From contig NZ_JASAMB010000010.1 in assembly GCF_029948125.1 (NCBI RefSeq), forward strand, positions 186,001 through 250,000: a DNA stretch of 64,000 nucleotides, in the 5' to 3' direction. Made by a program: the position numbers and the translations under genes. Within the stretch, counting starts at the first letter, position 1. Every line of letters begins with the position of its first letter. The notes beneath the pieces were generated by a model, which worked only from the letters and a program-made list of their open reading frames with translations, made no database searches and was not told where the DNA came from. Source of the stretch: Catellatospora sp. KI3 (GTDB lineage Bacteria; Actinomycetota; Actinomycetes; Mycobacteriales; Micromonosporaceae). Below are positions 35,108 through 43,823 of the stretch, piece after piece.

Positions 35108-37303
35108 TCAGCTCAGCGACACGTCGTCGAGGTTGAAGGCGGTGGCCAGGTTCGAGTCCTCGGTGCCGTAGAAGCGCAGCGTGACGGTCTGCCCCCGGTA
35201 GGCGGACAGGTCCAGGGTGCGCAGCTGGTAGCCGCCACCGGCGTTGAGGTTCGAGTAGGTCAGCTTCGTCGTGCCGTTGATCTGCACCCGCATGTAGTCG
35301 TAGGCCAGGGCCTCCCACTCCTGCGTGGTGATGTTCAGGTAGAACGACAGCGTCGCGGTGCCGGTCGTCGGGACGGTCACGTTCTGGGAGATGTACTCGG
35401 TGGCGGTGAAGCCGTTGCCGAGGATCCAGGCGTACCGGGACCCGCCGTGGGCGTTGGCGGCGTTGGTGACGATGATCTGCGAGCCGGTCCAGCCGGTCAT
35501 GCCCGCCTCGAAGTCACCGTTGACGATCACGTTGGTGCCCGGGTTGCCGGTCGGCGACGGGCTCGGCGAGGTCGGCGGGGTGCTCGGCGAGGCCGACGGG
35601 GACGGCGACGACGGAGCCGACGGGGAGGCGGTCGGGCTGGTGGTGGGCGAGGGCAGGGCGGTGCCGACGCTGCACGCCGCCCACGCGACCGAGACCTGCC
35701 AGTACTCGACGCTGGTGGCGCCGTACAGGTCCTTGGCGGCGTTGAGCGAGGCGGTGCGGGCCGCGGCGTAGTTGGTGTTGGACGTCATGTACGTGGTCAG
35801 CGCCCGGTACCAGATCCGCGCCGCCTTGTCCCGGCCGATGCCCGCCACGGTGGAGCTGTTGCAGGTGACGCCGTTGTGCGCGCGGCCGCCGATGGTCTTG
35901 CTGCCGCTGCCCTCCGACAACAGGTAGAAGAAGTGGTTGCCGATGCCGGAGGAGTAGTGCACGTCGAGGTTGCCGACGCCGGAGTACCAGCAGCCCTTGC
36001 TGTTGCCGTCCAGGGTCGGGTCGTCCATGCGGCGCAGCGCCCCGGCGTTGCCGGAGTTCCAGTTGATCTTCTCGCCGATGTAGTAGTCGCCCGGGTCGCT
36101 GCTGTTGGCGGTGTAGAACTCCACCACCGTGCCGAAGATGTCCGAGGTGGACTCGTTCAGGCCGCCGGACTCGCCGCTGTACACCAGCCCGGCGGTGTTG
36201 GAGGTGACGCCGTGGGTCAGCTCGTGGCCGGCCACGTCCAGCGACGCCAGCGGCGTCGTCTGGTTGCTGGAGTTGCCGTCGCCGAACACCATGCAGAAGC
36301 AGCTGTCCTGCCAGTACGCGTTGAGCAGGTTGCTGCCCACGTGCGCGTACGCCCGCGCGCCGACGCCGTCGCCCCGGATGCCGGAGCGGCCGAACGTCTC
36401 CTTGTAGTAGTCCCAGGTCTTGGCCAGGCCGTAGTTGACGTCCACGCCGACCGTGGCGCGGTCGGTCTTGGCCCCGTTGCCCCACACGTTGTCGCTGTCG
36501 GTGTAGAGCGTCGCGCCCGAGGACGGGTTGTTCTCCGAAGCCCCGTGCGAGTCGTAGATCTTCGTGTTGCCGCGCACCGGGTCGGTCATCGTGTACGAGC
36601 CGCCCGACAGCGTGGTGTCGATGCTGACCTGCCCGACGAGCAGGCTGTTGCCGGTGCCCTGCACCTCGTGCAGCAGCTCGTACCCGCCGAGCACCGCGCC
36701 GGACGCGGCGTCGGTGATGACCGCCTCGCGGGCCAGGTTGCCCGCGGCGTCGGTGCCGTCGACCGTGGTGCGGTAGGCCAGCACCGGCGCGCCCATACTG
36801 GCGAACACGACCAGGTCCGGGGTCGCCGCGCGCGGCTTGCGGGCGTGCCGGGCGTGGCCCGGGGCGGCCGCCGCCGCCTGCTGGCGGGTCAGCTTCGGGG
36901 TGGTCGTGGGCAGCGAGATCGCGCCGCGCACCGCCGCCGCCCAGTCCGAGGCGGTCAGGCCGCCGCCGGGGGCCAGGTGCACCACCAGGTCGCCGCCGAC
37001 CACCGGCAGTCCGGCGTACGTGCGGTCGAAGCGCAGGTGGCGGCTGCCGTCGGAGTCGACGACCACGTCCTTGGCCACCAGCCGCTCGGCCGGGCCCAGG
37101 CCCAGCTGCTTGGCGACCGAGGTCGCCTCGGCGCCCGCCTGGCGCAGCTGCCGCTCCCGCGCGGCCGGGTCCAGCCGGACCTGGCTGATCCCCGCCGACA
37201 CGCTCGTGGCGGTGTCGGCGTGGGCCTGCGCCAGCCCGATGCCGGCGGCGCCCAGCGCCGTCGCCACCGTCGCGGCCGCGGCCACGATTGCTCTGCGTGA
37301 CAT
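35108..37303 (-). CDS. Secreted M4-family (thermolysin-like) metalloprotease with C-terminal carbohydrate-binding-like domain
   Basis: A 731-aa preproenzyme from ATG 37303 (AGAGGA eight nt upstream). A signal peptide ends at AHA-DT. Residues ~35-215 are the FTP/PepSY-type propeptide. The catalytic domain has the zinc motif His360-Glu-Leu-Thr-His364 and the third ligand Glu384 in GGLNESTSDIFG, plus a His/Asp pair in NHFF and GRAHNGVT for the second sub-domain. A Ser/Pro/Thr linker (~535-560) leads to a beta-sandwich module starting NVIVNGDFEAGMTGW. It acts outside the cell as a neutral protease. It shares no operon. Confidence 0.95.
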   Translation of the reverse strand: MSRRAIVAAAATVATALGAAGIGLAQAHADTATSVSAGISQVRLDPAARERQLRQAGAEATSVAKQLGLGPAERLVAKDVVVDSDGSRHLRFDRTYAGLPVVGGDLVVHLAPGGGLTASDWAAAVRGAISLPTTTPKLTRQQAAAAAPGHARHARKPRAATPDLVVFASMGAPVLAYRTTVDGTDAAGNLAREAVITDAASGAVLGGYELLHEVQGTGNSLLVGQVSIDTTLSGGSYTMTDPVRGNTKIYDSHGASENNPSSGATLYTDSDNVWGNGAKTDRATVGVDVNYGLAKTWDYYKETFGRSGIRGDGVGARAYAHVGSNLLNAYWQDSCFCMVFGDGNSSNQTTPLASLDVAGHELTHGVTSNTAGLVYSGESGGLNESTSDIFGTVVEFYTANSSDPGDYYIGEKINWNSGNAGALRRMDDPTLDGNSKGCWYSGVGNLDVHYSSGIGNHFFYLLSEGSGSKTIGGRAHNGVTCNSSTVAGIGRDKAARIWYRALTTYMTSNTNYAAARTASLNAAKDLYGATSVEYWQVSVAWAACSVGTALPSPTTSPTASPSAPSSPSPSASPSTPPTSPSPSPTGNPGTNVIVNGDFEAGMTGWTGSQIIVTNAANAHGGSRYAWILGNGFTATEYISQNVTVPTTGTATLSFYLNITTQEWEALAYDYMRVQINGTTKLTYSNLNAGGGYQLRTLDLSAYRGQTVTLRFYGTEDSNLATAFNLDDVSLS

Positions 37304-37515
37304 CGTGTGTCCTCTCAGGGCCCGTGGGTCGGGGTTGGGGTGACCGGGCGGTGAACGTCCGGCGACGGGCCCGAAGCGAAAGCTAGAGCCGGTCGCACCG
37401 GCTCCAGAAGGTCCGCAAGGGACGGGCAAGGGTCGGGCGAGGGGCACCCGAGGGAACCGGCGGGGGCACGGCCGGGTCGGGCAGGGGCCATCGACGGATG
37501 TCGTACGGGTGCGCG

Positions 37516-38220
37516 ATGCTGGCGGGCATGTTCGACTCCCGCTGGGGCGCGGCCGCGCGCCTGGACGACGAGCGGCTGGCCGCCGAGGCGGCGCTGGTCG
37601 CGGCCGGTGACGCCGGGGCGGCGTACCGGATCGGGTGCCACCACGCGAACCAGGAGGACTGGGAGCTGCGCCCGCAGGCCGAGGCCTGGTTCGTGCGCGC
37701 CGCCCAGCTCGGCGGTCCTGACGCGGCCTGGTGGATCGCCCACGCGTACGCGTACGCGTTCGACGGCAGGTCCCGGCAGTGGCTGCGCCGGGCCGTCGGC
37801 ACCGAGAGCGATCCCGACGGCATCGCCGTCGACCACGGCACCCTGGCGATCGTCCTCGACCACGGCTACCCGACGCACCAGCGCTGGCGCGTCCGGGTCC
37901 GCTCCGACGACCGGGCCCGGGCGGTCGCGGCGCTGACGGCGGCGTGCGCCCGGGTGATGTGCGTGGCCGAGGACGGGCGCGAGTTCGGGCCGGACGAGGA
38001 CCTCCCGGTGCTCGACGGCGACGGCCATGAGCTGTACACGCCCAACCACGCCGCCGTCGACGACACCGGCGCGGTGCCCGAACTGCACCTGGACTGCAAG
38101 GACGGCGTCATGCCGCTGCTGGCGCGGACCGTCATCCGGATCGTGGCGCAGGAACTGCGCGCCGCGGGGCTGCCCTGGGCGCTGCTGTTCACCGAGGAGA
38201 TACCGTCACCTGCGAACTGA
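37516..38220 (+). CDS. Sel1/TPR-like protein of unknown function
   Basis: A 234-aa cytosolic protein. I chose ATG 37516 because TACGGG (37504-37509) lies 6 nt upstream, a near-consensus leaderless signal; ATG 37498 and 37528 are also in frame. Residues ~25-90 have helix-pair repeats of Sel1/TPR character: AAYRIGCHHANQEDWELRPQ, AEAWFVRAAQLGGPDAAWWI and AHAYAYAFDGRSRQW. The C-terminal half (RARAVAALTAACARVMCVAE onward) is alpha/beta and I do not recognise it. It lies 24 bp before the aminotransferase gene and may be co-transcribed with it. Confidence 0.65.
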   Translation: MLAGMFDSRWGAAARLDDERLAAEAALVAAGDAGAAYRIGCHHANQEDWELRPQAEAWFVRAAQLGGPDAAWWIAHAYAYAFDGRSRQWLRRAVGTESDPDGIAVDHGTLAIVLDHGYPTHQRWRVRVRSDDRARAVAALTAACARVMCVAEDGREFGPDEDLPVLDGDGHELYTPNHAAVDDTGAVPELHLDCKDGVMPLLARTVIRIVAQELRAAGLPWALLFTEEIPSPAN

Positions 38221-38244
38221 GGGCCACGCCGGAGGGAGACAGGC

Positions 38245-39144
38245 ATGCTGCAGCGCTACGACCAGCGCAACGCCGAGGTGAAGTACTGGGTCAACGGGGT
38301 GCTGCGCCACCGCGACGAACCCGGGATCTCCCCGTTCGACTCGGTGGTGCAGGGCGGCGACGCGGTGTGGGAGGGGCTGCGGCTGTACCAGGGGAGGATC
38401 TTCGCCCTGGACGCCCACCTGGCCCGGCTGCGGCGCTCGGCGGCCGCGCTCGGCTTCGCCGCCGTGCCGTCGGACAAGGAGATCACCGACGCGCTGACCG
38501 AGACGCTGCGCGCCAACGGCATGACCGACGGCGTGCACATCCGGCTCACCCTCACCCGCGGCGTCAAGGTCACCAGCGGCATGGACCCGCGCCTGAACCA
38601 GTCCGGCTGCACCCTGATCGTGCTGGCGGAGCACAAGCCGCCCGTGTACGACACCGGCGGCCTCGCCCTGGCCACGTCCAGCGTCCGCCGCCCCGGCCCC
38701 GACGTGCTCGACCCGAAGATCCACCACAACAACCTGATCAACTCGATCCTGGCCAAGATGGAGGCGACCGTCGCCGGCGCCGACGACGCGCTCATGCTCG
38801 ACGGGCGCGGCTTCGTCGCCGAGACCAACGCCACCCACCTGTTCGCCGTCATCGGCGGGGCGCTGGCCACCCCGCGCACCGTCGCCTGCCCGGAGGGCGT
38901 CACCCGGCTGACCGTGCTGGCCCTGGCCGCGCAGGCGGGCATCGAGGCGGTCGAGCGCGACATCTCGCTGGCCGAGATGTACTCCGCCGACGAGGTCTTC
39001 TGCACCGGCACCATGGGCGAGATCGCCGGAGTGACCGTGATCGACGGCCGCACCATCGGCGAGGGCGGCATCGGCCCGGTCACCCGGCGCGTCGCCGAGA
39101 TCTACCTGGCCCACGCCCGCAGCGCGGGCACGCCGCTGCTCTGA
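38245..39144 (+). CDS. Class IV (fold-type IV) PLP-dependent aminotransferase
   Basis: A 299-aa enzyme with a strong GGAGGGAG site before ATG 38245. The PLP Schiff-base lysine is Lys158 in DPKIHHNN. Glu193 in FVAETNATHLF binds the pyridine nitrogen, and the phosphate cup is visible at GVTRLTVLAL and GTMGEIAGV. The family includes branched-chain aminotransferase, D-amino-acid aminotransferase and aminodeoxychorismate lyase. The motif set (VVQGGDAVWEGLRLYQG) is closest to BCAT-like proteins. The convergent neighbour, only 6 bp away, is a sulfotransferase-like protein; both folds are reported fused in plant BCAT-like proteins. Confidence 0.9.
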   Translation: MLQRYDQRNAEVKYWVNGVLRHRDEPGISPFDSVVQGGDAVWEGLRLYQGRIFALDAHLARLRRSAAALGFAAVPSDKEITDALTETLRANGMTDGVHIRLTLTRGVKVTSGMDPRLNQSGCTLIVLAEHKPPVYDTGGLALATSSVRRPGPDVLDPKIHHNNLINSILAKMEATVAGADDALMLDGRGFVAETNATHLFAVIGGALATPRTVACPEGVTRLTVLALAAQAGIEAVERDISLAEMYSADEVFCTGTMGEIAGVTVIDGRTIGEGGIGPVTRRVAEIYLAHARSAGTPLL

Positions 39145-39150
39145 GCCCGC

Positions 39151-39864
39151 TCAGCCCGCCGTGACGCGGTGGGCGCGCAGCTCGTCGTAGTACGGCTGCG
39201 CCGCCTCGACCAGGTGGCGCAGCCGGTCCGGCACCCGCGCGGGGGAGGGGTCGTAGGGGGCGAAGCCGGTCGAGGCCTCCACCGAGGCGTACCAGTGCGG
39301 CGCCCACACCCCGTCGGTGCCGCGCGGCCCCTTCGCCCAGGTCAGCATCGCCGGGGTGTAGCCGATGCCCAGCGCCGCGCACAGCGCCGACAGCACCCCG
39401 GCCGGGTCGCGCAGCAGGTCGGCCGAGTCCACCACCGGGCCGCCGTACGCGCGGAAGATCTCGGCCTGCTGCGTGAAGCCCAGATCGGCCAGGGTCGGCT
39501 CGCCGCGCACCTTCGCGTACGACGCCACCACGTGTGCCGGGTCGCGGATCAGGTACGCGTTGGCCAGCGCGCCCAGCCAGTCCCGCCCGACCTCCGGCAG
39601 CAGGTGGTGGGTCATGTGCTTCTGGTAGTGGACCGCGACCCCGTCGGGCAGCGGGCCCGTCAACTCGGCCGCCACGTCCTGCCAGCGCGCGGGCTGCGAG
39701 GCGATCACCTCGTCGCGGCCCGGGTGGTCCAGGCCGGTCGCGAGCAGGTAGTGCGCGTACAGCGGCTCGTCGACCACCAGCGTGTCCGGGCGGGCGCCGA
39801 AGCTGCGCATCAGCGCCGTCGACACGTTGCGGGGCCCCGACCACATCGCCACCCGAACCACCAT
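39151..39864 (-). CDS. Sulfotransferase-like P-loop protein (BCAT-like associated)
   Basis: A 237-aa protein from ATG 39864 with GGAGGAGG eight nt upstream. It starts RVAMWSGPRNVSTALMRSF, a P-loop-like 5'-phosphosulfate-binding loop with Ser/Thr in place of Lys. The chain continues with the family's VVDEPLYAHYL and KHMTHHLL, then NAYLIRDPAHVVASYAK, the 3'-phosphate-binding type Arg/Ser segment. Bacterial sulfotransferase-like proteins of this type act on unknown substrates. Its 3' end is 6 bp from that of the class IV aminotransferase gene, a pairing that fits a shared small-molecule pathway. Confidence 0.8.
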   Translation of the reverse strand: MVVRVAMWSGPRNVSTALMRSFGARPDTLVVDEPLYAHYLLATGLDHPGRDEVIASQPARWQDVAAELTGPLPDGVAVHYQKHMTHHLLPEVGRDWLGALANAYLIRDPAHVVASYAKVRGEPTLADLGFTQQAEIFRAYGGPVVDSADLLRDPAGVLSALCAALGIGYTPAMLTWAKGPRGTDGVWAPHWYASVEASTGFAPYDPSPARVPDRLRHLVEAAQPYYDELRAHRVTAG

Positions 39865-40033
39865 CAGCGCACCCTCCTCCGGTCCGCAGCGTACCCCCGA
39901 GATCCCTGGTCAGGTACCGGCATCGCCCCGGTGATCATCATCGTTGGACGGAGCCCTAGAGTTCGGTCACGGTGCCGTCCTCTTCGGAGGGCGGCGCTCG
40001 CGCTTGAACCACCCCACGGGACGGAGAACACCC

Positions 40034-40525
40034 ATGCGCTACCCCCTCGCCCTCGCCCTCGCGGCCGGGCTGCTCGCCCTGGCCGCCTGCGACTCCGGCG
40101 GCGCCTCGACCGCGGCACCGTCGGCGGCGGCGTCACCTTCGGCAGCCGCCCCGGCCATGACGACCGAGACCGCGTGCGAGGTGGTCGACGCGGCATACCA
40201 CGAGCTGGGGCCCGGAGCGCGGGCGCAGATCGTCAAGGGCGTCACCGCCGAGCGCAACGGCGACACCGCCACCGCGACCAAGGCGCTGGAGGCGCTGCGC
40301 CCGCTGTTCTCCGCCAACGCGCAGGCACTGCACGGCGCGTCCACGAAGGTCGCCGACCCCGAGCTGGCGGACGCGCTGGACGCCCTGGGCACCGTGGCGG
40401 CCCGCGAGACGCTGTTCGTGACGTTCATGGAGTTCGAGTCGGTGGCGGTGGAGGCCGCACCCGCCGAATCCGTCCTCAAGCGCAAGTGCGCCGAGGCGGG
40501 TCGGCCGCTGAAAAACCTTGAGTAG
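40034..40525 (+). CDS. Small lipoprotein of unknown function
   Basis: A 163-aa protein with CGGAG ~10 nt before ATG 40034. The signal sequence ends in the lipobox L-A-A-Cys19, so it should be acylated and held on the outer face of the membrane. An Ala/Ser/Pro linker (~22-40) precedes a helical domain (ETACEVVDAAYHELGPGARAQ ... FVTFMEFESVAVEA) with two cysteines, in TACEV and KRKCAEAG, that could pair. I do not recognise the domain. The K+/ion-channel-like gene begins 104 bp downstream and has its own ribosome site. Confidence 0.75.
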   Translation: MRYPLALALAAGLLALAACDSGGASTAAPSAAASPSAAAPAMTTETACEVVDAAYHELGPGARAQIVKGVTAERNGDTATATKALEALRPLFSANAQALHGASTKVADPELADALDALGTVAARETLFVTFMEFESVAVEAAPAESVLKRKCAEAGRPLKNLE

Positions 40526-40629
40526 CAACGGCTGACCCGACCGAGCCGCCGATCGGAGCGTGGCTAGAGTGACCCCTCTGCACAGACCGCAGCGCCTCCC
40601 CCTCCCTGCGTTCGAAGGACACTCCCGCC

Positions 40630-42495
40630 ATGTCCCGGAAGGTCAGCACCCGCGCCAAGCTGCGGTACTGGTTCGACAACACGATGTCGCGCGGCACCAC
40701 CGGCCTCATCGGCTGGCTCGCCGTCGCGTCGGCGGGACTCATCGTCGTGCTCACCACGGCGATCGAGCTGGTCCAGCCCACCGAGGAGCGCGAGAACCCG
40801 CTGCGGCTGCTGTGGCAGACCTTCATCACCACGTTCAGCCTCGCCGCCCCGACCAAGGGCCGGTGGCAGGAGCTGGCGCTGTGGTTCGTGCTGGCACTGG
40901 GCGGCATCTTCATCGTCAGCGCCCTGGTCGGTCTGCTCACCAGCGGCGTCAACCGGCGCCTGGAGCAGCTGCGCAAGGGCCGCTCGCAGGTGGTCGAGCG
41001 CGACCACACGGTGGTGCTGGGCTGGTCGGACCAGATCTACACGGTCATCGGCGAGCTGGTCGAGGCCAACGCCAGCCGCCGCCGCGCCTCCGTGGTGATC
41101 CTGGCCGACCAGGACAAGGTCACCATGGAGGACCGGGTCTGGCACCGCCTCGGGGGCACCGGGCGGACCCGGCTGGTGTTCCGCACCGGCAGCCCGCTGG
41201 ACCTGAAGGACCTGGAGATGGTCAACCTCAACGAGGCCCGCTCCATCATCGTGCTCGCCCCCGACGGCGGCACCGCCGAGGACGCCGACGCGTACGTGCT
41301 CAAGACCCTGCTCGCCATCAACAAGGGCCCGGCCTTCCGCGGCCGCCCGCACCACGTGATCGCGGCGGTACGCGACAGCCGCAACCGGGCCGTGGCCAAA
41401 CTGGCCGGCGGCGACGCGATCGTGCTCGACGGCGACGACATCGGCGCCCGGCTCATCGTGCAGACGGCCCGGCAGTCCAAACTGTCGGTGGTCTACCACG
41501 ACCTGTTCGACTTCGGCGGCGACGAGATCTACATGACCGTCGAGCCGACGCTGGTCGGCAAGCAGTTCGGCCAGGCGCTGCTGGCGTACCGGGAGTGCTG
41601 CCCGCTGGGGCTGCGGCTGGCTGACGGCAAGACCGTGCTCAACCCGCCGCCCGGCACCGTGATCAGCCCCGGCGACCAGCTCGTGCTGCTGGCCCGCGAC
41701 GACTCGATGATCAAACTGGCGCCCCGGCCGCTGACCGTCGACCCGTCGGCCATCCTGCACGCCGTACGCGGCCCGGCCGCCCCGGAGAGCACCCTGATCC
41801 TGGGCTGGAACCGGCGCGCCGGCCGGATCATCGAGCAGCTCGACATCTACGTCGCCGCCGGCTCGACCGTCGACGTCGTCACCGACCGCCCCGACGCCGC
41901 GGCCGCCGTGGTCCGGCTCGCCCCTAAGCTGCGGCGGCTGCTGATCCGGTCCAAGAGCGGCGACACCCGCGACCGGGGCGTGCTGGAGACGCTCGACGTC
42001 ATGGCGTACCACAACGTGATCGTGCTGGCCGACGACGACCTCGACGCGCTCACCGCCGACTCGCGGGTCCTGGTCACCCTGCTGCACCTGCGCGACCTGC
42101 TCGCCGGGCGCGGCCCCGGCATCGTCAGCGAGATGCGCGACGACCGCGACCGGGCGCTGGCCCAGCTCACCAAGGCCGACGACTTCGTGGTCAGCGAGCA
42201 GCTGGTCAGCCTGCTGATGACGCAGATCTCGGAGAACCGCGACCTGGAGTCGGTGTTCGAGGACCTGTTCGACGCCGACGGCGCCGAGATCTACATCCGG
42301 CCCGCCAGCTACTACCTGCGCCCCGGTGCCTCGGTGACCTTCTCGACCGTGGTCGAGGCGGCGTACCGGCGCGGCGAGGTCGCCATCGGCTACCGGGTCA
42401 CCGAGCCCGGCGACAGCCACGGCGTGGTCCTCAACCCGGACAAGGAGCAGATCATGCCCCCCATCGACCGGGTGATCGTCCTGTCCAGCAGCTGA
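40630..42495 (+). CDS. CASTOR/POLLUX (DMI1)-related ion channel with RCK domains
   Basis: A 621-aa membrane protein with GAAGGA before ATG 40630. There are two membrane helices at ~24-46 (LIGWLAVASAGLIVVLTTA) and ~84-106 (LALWFVLALGGIFIVSALVG). A pore-loop-like FITTFSLAAPTKG lies between them; it is not the canonical TVGYG of potassium channels. The long cytosolic part holds two tandem RCK/Rossmann units (HTVVLGWSDQIYTVI ~125, and STLILGWNRRAGRII ~390), each with a C-terminal sub-domain. This is the layout of bacterial relatives of plant symbiosis channels CASTOR and POLLUX. Cation conduction gated by nucleotide or Ca2+ is inferred from relatives. Confidence 0.9.
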   Translation: MSRKVSTRAKLRYWFDNTMSRGTTGLIGWLAVASAGLIVVLTTAIELVQPTEERENPLRLLWQTFITTFSLAAPTKGRWQELALWFVLALGGIFIVSALVGLLTSGVNRRLEQLRKGRSQVVERDHTVVLGWSDQIYTVIGELVEANASRRRASVVILADQDKVTMEDRVWHRLGGTGRTRLVFRTGSPLDLKDLEMVNLNEARSIIVLAPDGGTAEDADAYVLKTLLAINKGPAFRGRPHHVIAAVRDSRNRAVAKLAGGDAIVLDGDDIGARLIVQTARQSKLSVVYHDLFDFGGDEIYMTVEPTLVGKQFGQALLAYRECCPLGLRLADGKTVLNPPPGTVISPGDQLVLLARDDSMIKLAPRPLTVDPSAILHAVRGPAAPESTLILGWNRRAGRIIEQLDIYVAAGSTVDVVTDRPDAAAAVVRLAPKLRRLLIRSKSGDTRDRGVLETLDVMAYHNVIVLADDDLDALTADSRVLVTLLHLRDLLAGRGPGIVSEMRDDRDRALAQLTKADDFVVSEQLVSLLMTQISENRDLESVFEDLFDADGAEIYIRPASYYLRPGASVTFSTVVEAAYRRGEVAIGYRVTEPGDSHGVVLNPDKEQIMPPIDRVIVLSSS

Positions 42496-42532
42496 GCCCC
42501 GCGCCGCCCGCCGCCCGCCTCGCGCGGGGTTC

Positions 42533-42596
42533 GTGCAGTTTCGGGGAAAGTGCTGGAATCCTGACCATGATTCGTGCAGTTTCCCCGGAACTGCAC
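42533..42596. repeat. Dispersed palindrome, copy 3
   Basis: Left arm GTGCAGTTTCGGGGAAAGTG (42533-42552). Right arm GTGCAGTTTCCCCGGAACTG, ending in TGCAC at 42596. It starts 38 bp after the channel gene stop. The loop (GGAATCCTGACCATGATTC) differs from the other two loop types. The following ~175 bp before the next start hold a promoter-like region and no gene. Confidence 0.9.
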
Positions 42597-42773
42597 GACC
42601 CGCCGCGGACGGTGCGGCGCGCCGGGGCCCGGGTACGGTGGGCGGCGGGGGTGGCCGTTCGTCTACTTAGGACTACACCCGTGAGGGTGAACGAGTGGAC
42701 GAAGGAGCATTCTGCCTGCTCGGATACCACCATAGGCTGGCTCGGTCCGTTCGAGCGCCGTGGAGGTCCGTGA

Positions 42774-43823
42774 GTGAGACTGCCTGGTCGTTTCGCGCTG
42801 ACCGTCAGCGTCACCGCGTTGCTCAGCGTCACCGGGGGCCTGGCCACCAACATGGTCAGCGAACTGCTGCCCGAGCAGCGCCACCCCTGGGACTTCCTCA
42901 CCATCGGGGCGATGGTGCTGGCGGCCTTCGTCTCGGCGCTGATCGAGCTGCGCCGCCAAGCCGTCCCGGCCGTGCCCCAACCGGTGCCGCACCACGCCGT
43001 GGGCACCGCGCCGCAGCGCCGCTTCGTGCCGCCCGCCCAGCGCCCGCCCACGCGGGCACCGCTGTTCTTCGCGCTGGCGGCGATGCTGGTCGCGGCCGTG
43101 TGGGGCGCCGTGATCGTGCTCGAGGAGCCCGGCTCCGGCAGCAGCGGGGCCAGTGGCCTGCACGTGTCGACGGCCTGGTGCATGGGCAGCGGCGGCAACT
43201 GCGACTACGCCCGGGACCACCTGTACGTGGCCGGGTCGCCCGAGCAGCTGCGGTCGGCGCTGACGGCCGGTGGCCGTGCCGCGGTCAAGGACTTCGAGCA
43301 CGGCGCGGAGGTCCCGGCCGGGCAGACCCAGCTGGACGTGACGGTGCAGACCGACAGCGCCGAGTCGGTCATCCTGGAGGCGCTCCGGGTGCGGGTGCTG
43401 CACCGCGGCCAGAGCAGCCCCGCCGACGGGTTCGTGGTCACGATGCCGTGCGGGGACTGCGGTGGCTCCGTGATCACCCGGCCGTTCCAGGTGCGGCTCG
43501 ACGACGCCGAACCGGTGCTGCGGCCGCTGCAGAACAGCCGGAACTTCCCGTACGAGGTGTCGCTGACCGACGTCGAGGTGTTCACCCTGGACCTGCGCGA
43601 CAACGCCTGCGACTGCACGTTCGACCTGGTGCTCGAATGGGTGGCCAAGGGCAGGCACGGCGAGACGGTGCTCGACAACGAGGGCCGGCACTTCCGCATG
43701 GTCGGCCCGGCCGGGCTCGCGCACTACGCCCTGAGCCTGTCCGAGCAGGGCGAGCTGCGGCTGCCCGAAGCCCCGGGCAAGCCGCTGACCTGCCTGGTGA
43801 ACGGAGACAAGCTGTGCGCGTGA
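42774..43823 (+). CDS. Triple-spanning membrane protein with Cys-rich outer domain
   Basis: A 349-aa protein from GTG 42774, with GGAGG ~8 nt upstream. Hydrophobic helices lie at ~5-25 (RFALTVSVTALLSVTGGLA), ~40-60 (FLTIGAMVLAAFVSALIEL) and ~97-117 (FFALAAMLVAAVWGAVIVL), separated by a Pro-rich loop. The C-terminal ~230 residues are outside and carry paired cysteines (WCMGSGGNC, MPCGDCGG, ACDC, TCLVNGDKLCA), so disulfides are likely. I do not recognise the domain. It overlaps the next gene by 10 bp, so the two are made together. Confidence 0.7.
   Translation: MRLPGRFALTVSVTALLSVTGGLATNMVSELLPEQRHPWDFLTIGAMVLAAFVSALIELRRQAVPAVPQPVPHHAVGTAPQRRFVPPAQRPPTRAPLFFALAAMLVAAVWGAVIVLEEPGSGSSGASGLHVSTAWCMGSGGNCDYARDHLYVAGSPEQLRSALTAGGRAAVKDFEHGAEVPAGQTQLDVTVQTDSAESVILEALRVRVLHRGQSSPADGFVVTMPCGDCGGSVITRPFQVRLDDAEPVLRPLQNSRNFPYEVSLTDVEVFTLDLRDNACDCTFDLVLEWVAKGRHGETVLDNEGRHFRMVGPAGLAHYALSLSEQGELRLPEAPGKPLTCLVNGDKLCA

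Noticed and set aside
32387-37300. Plus-strand frame of 1637 codons
   Set aside because: It lies antisense to the LAL regulator and the M4 protease, whose catalytic motifs are intact. Its translation is Arg/Gln/Gly-rich without any recognisable domain; high GC removes stop codons from such frames.
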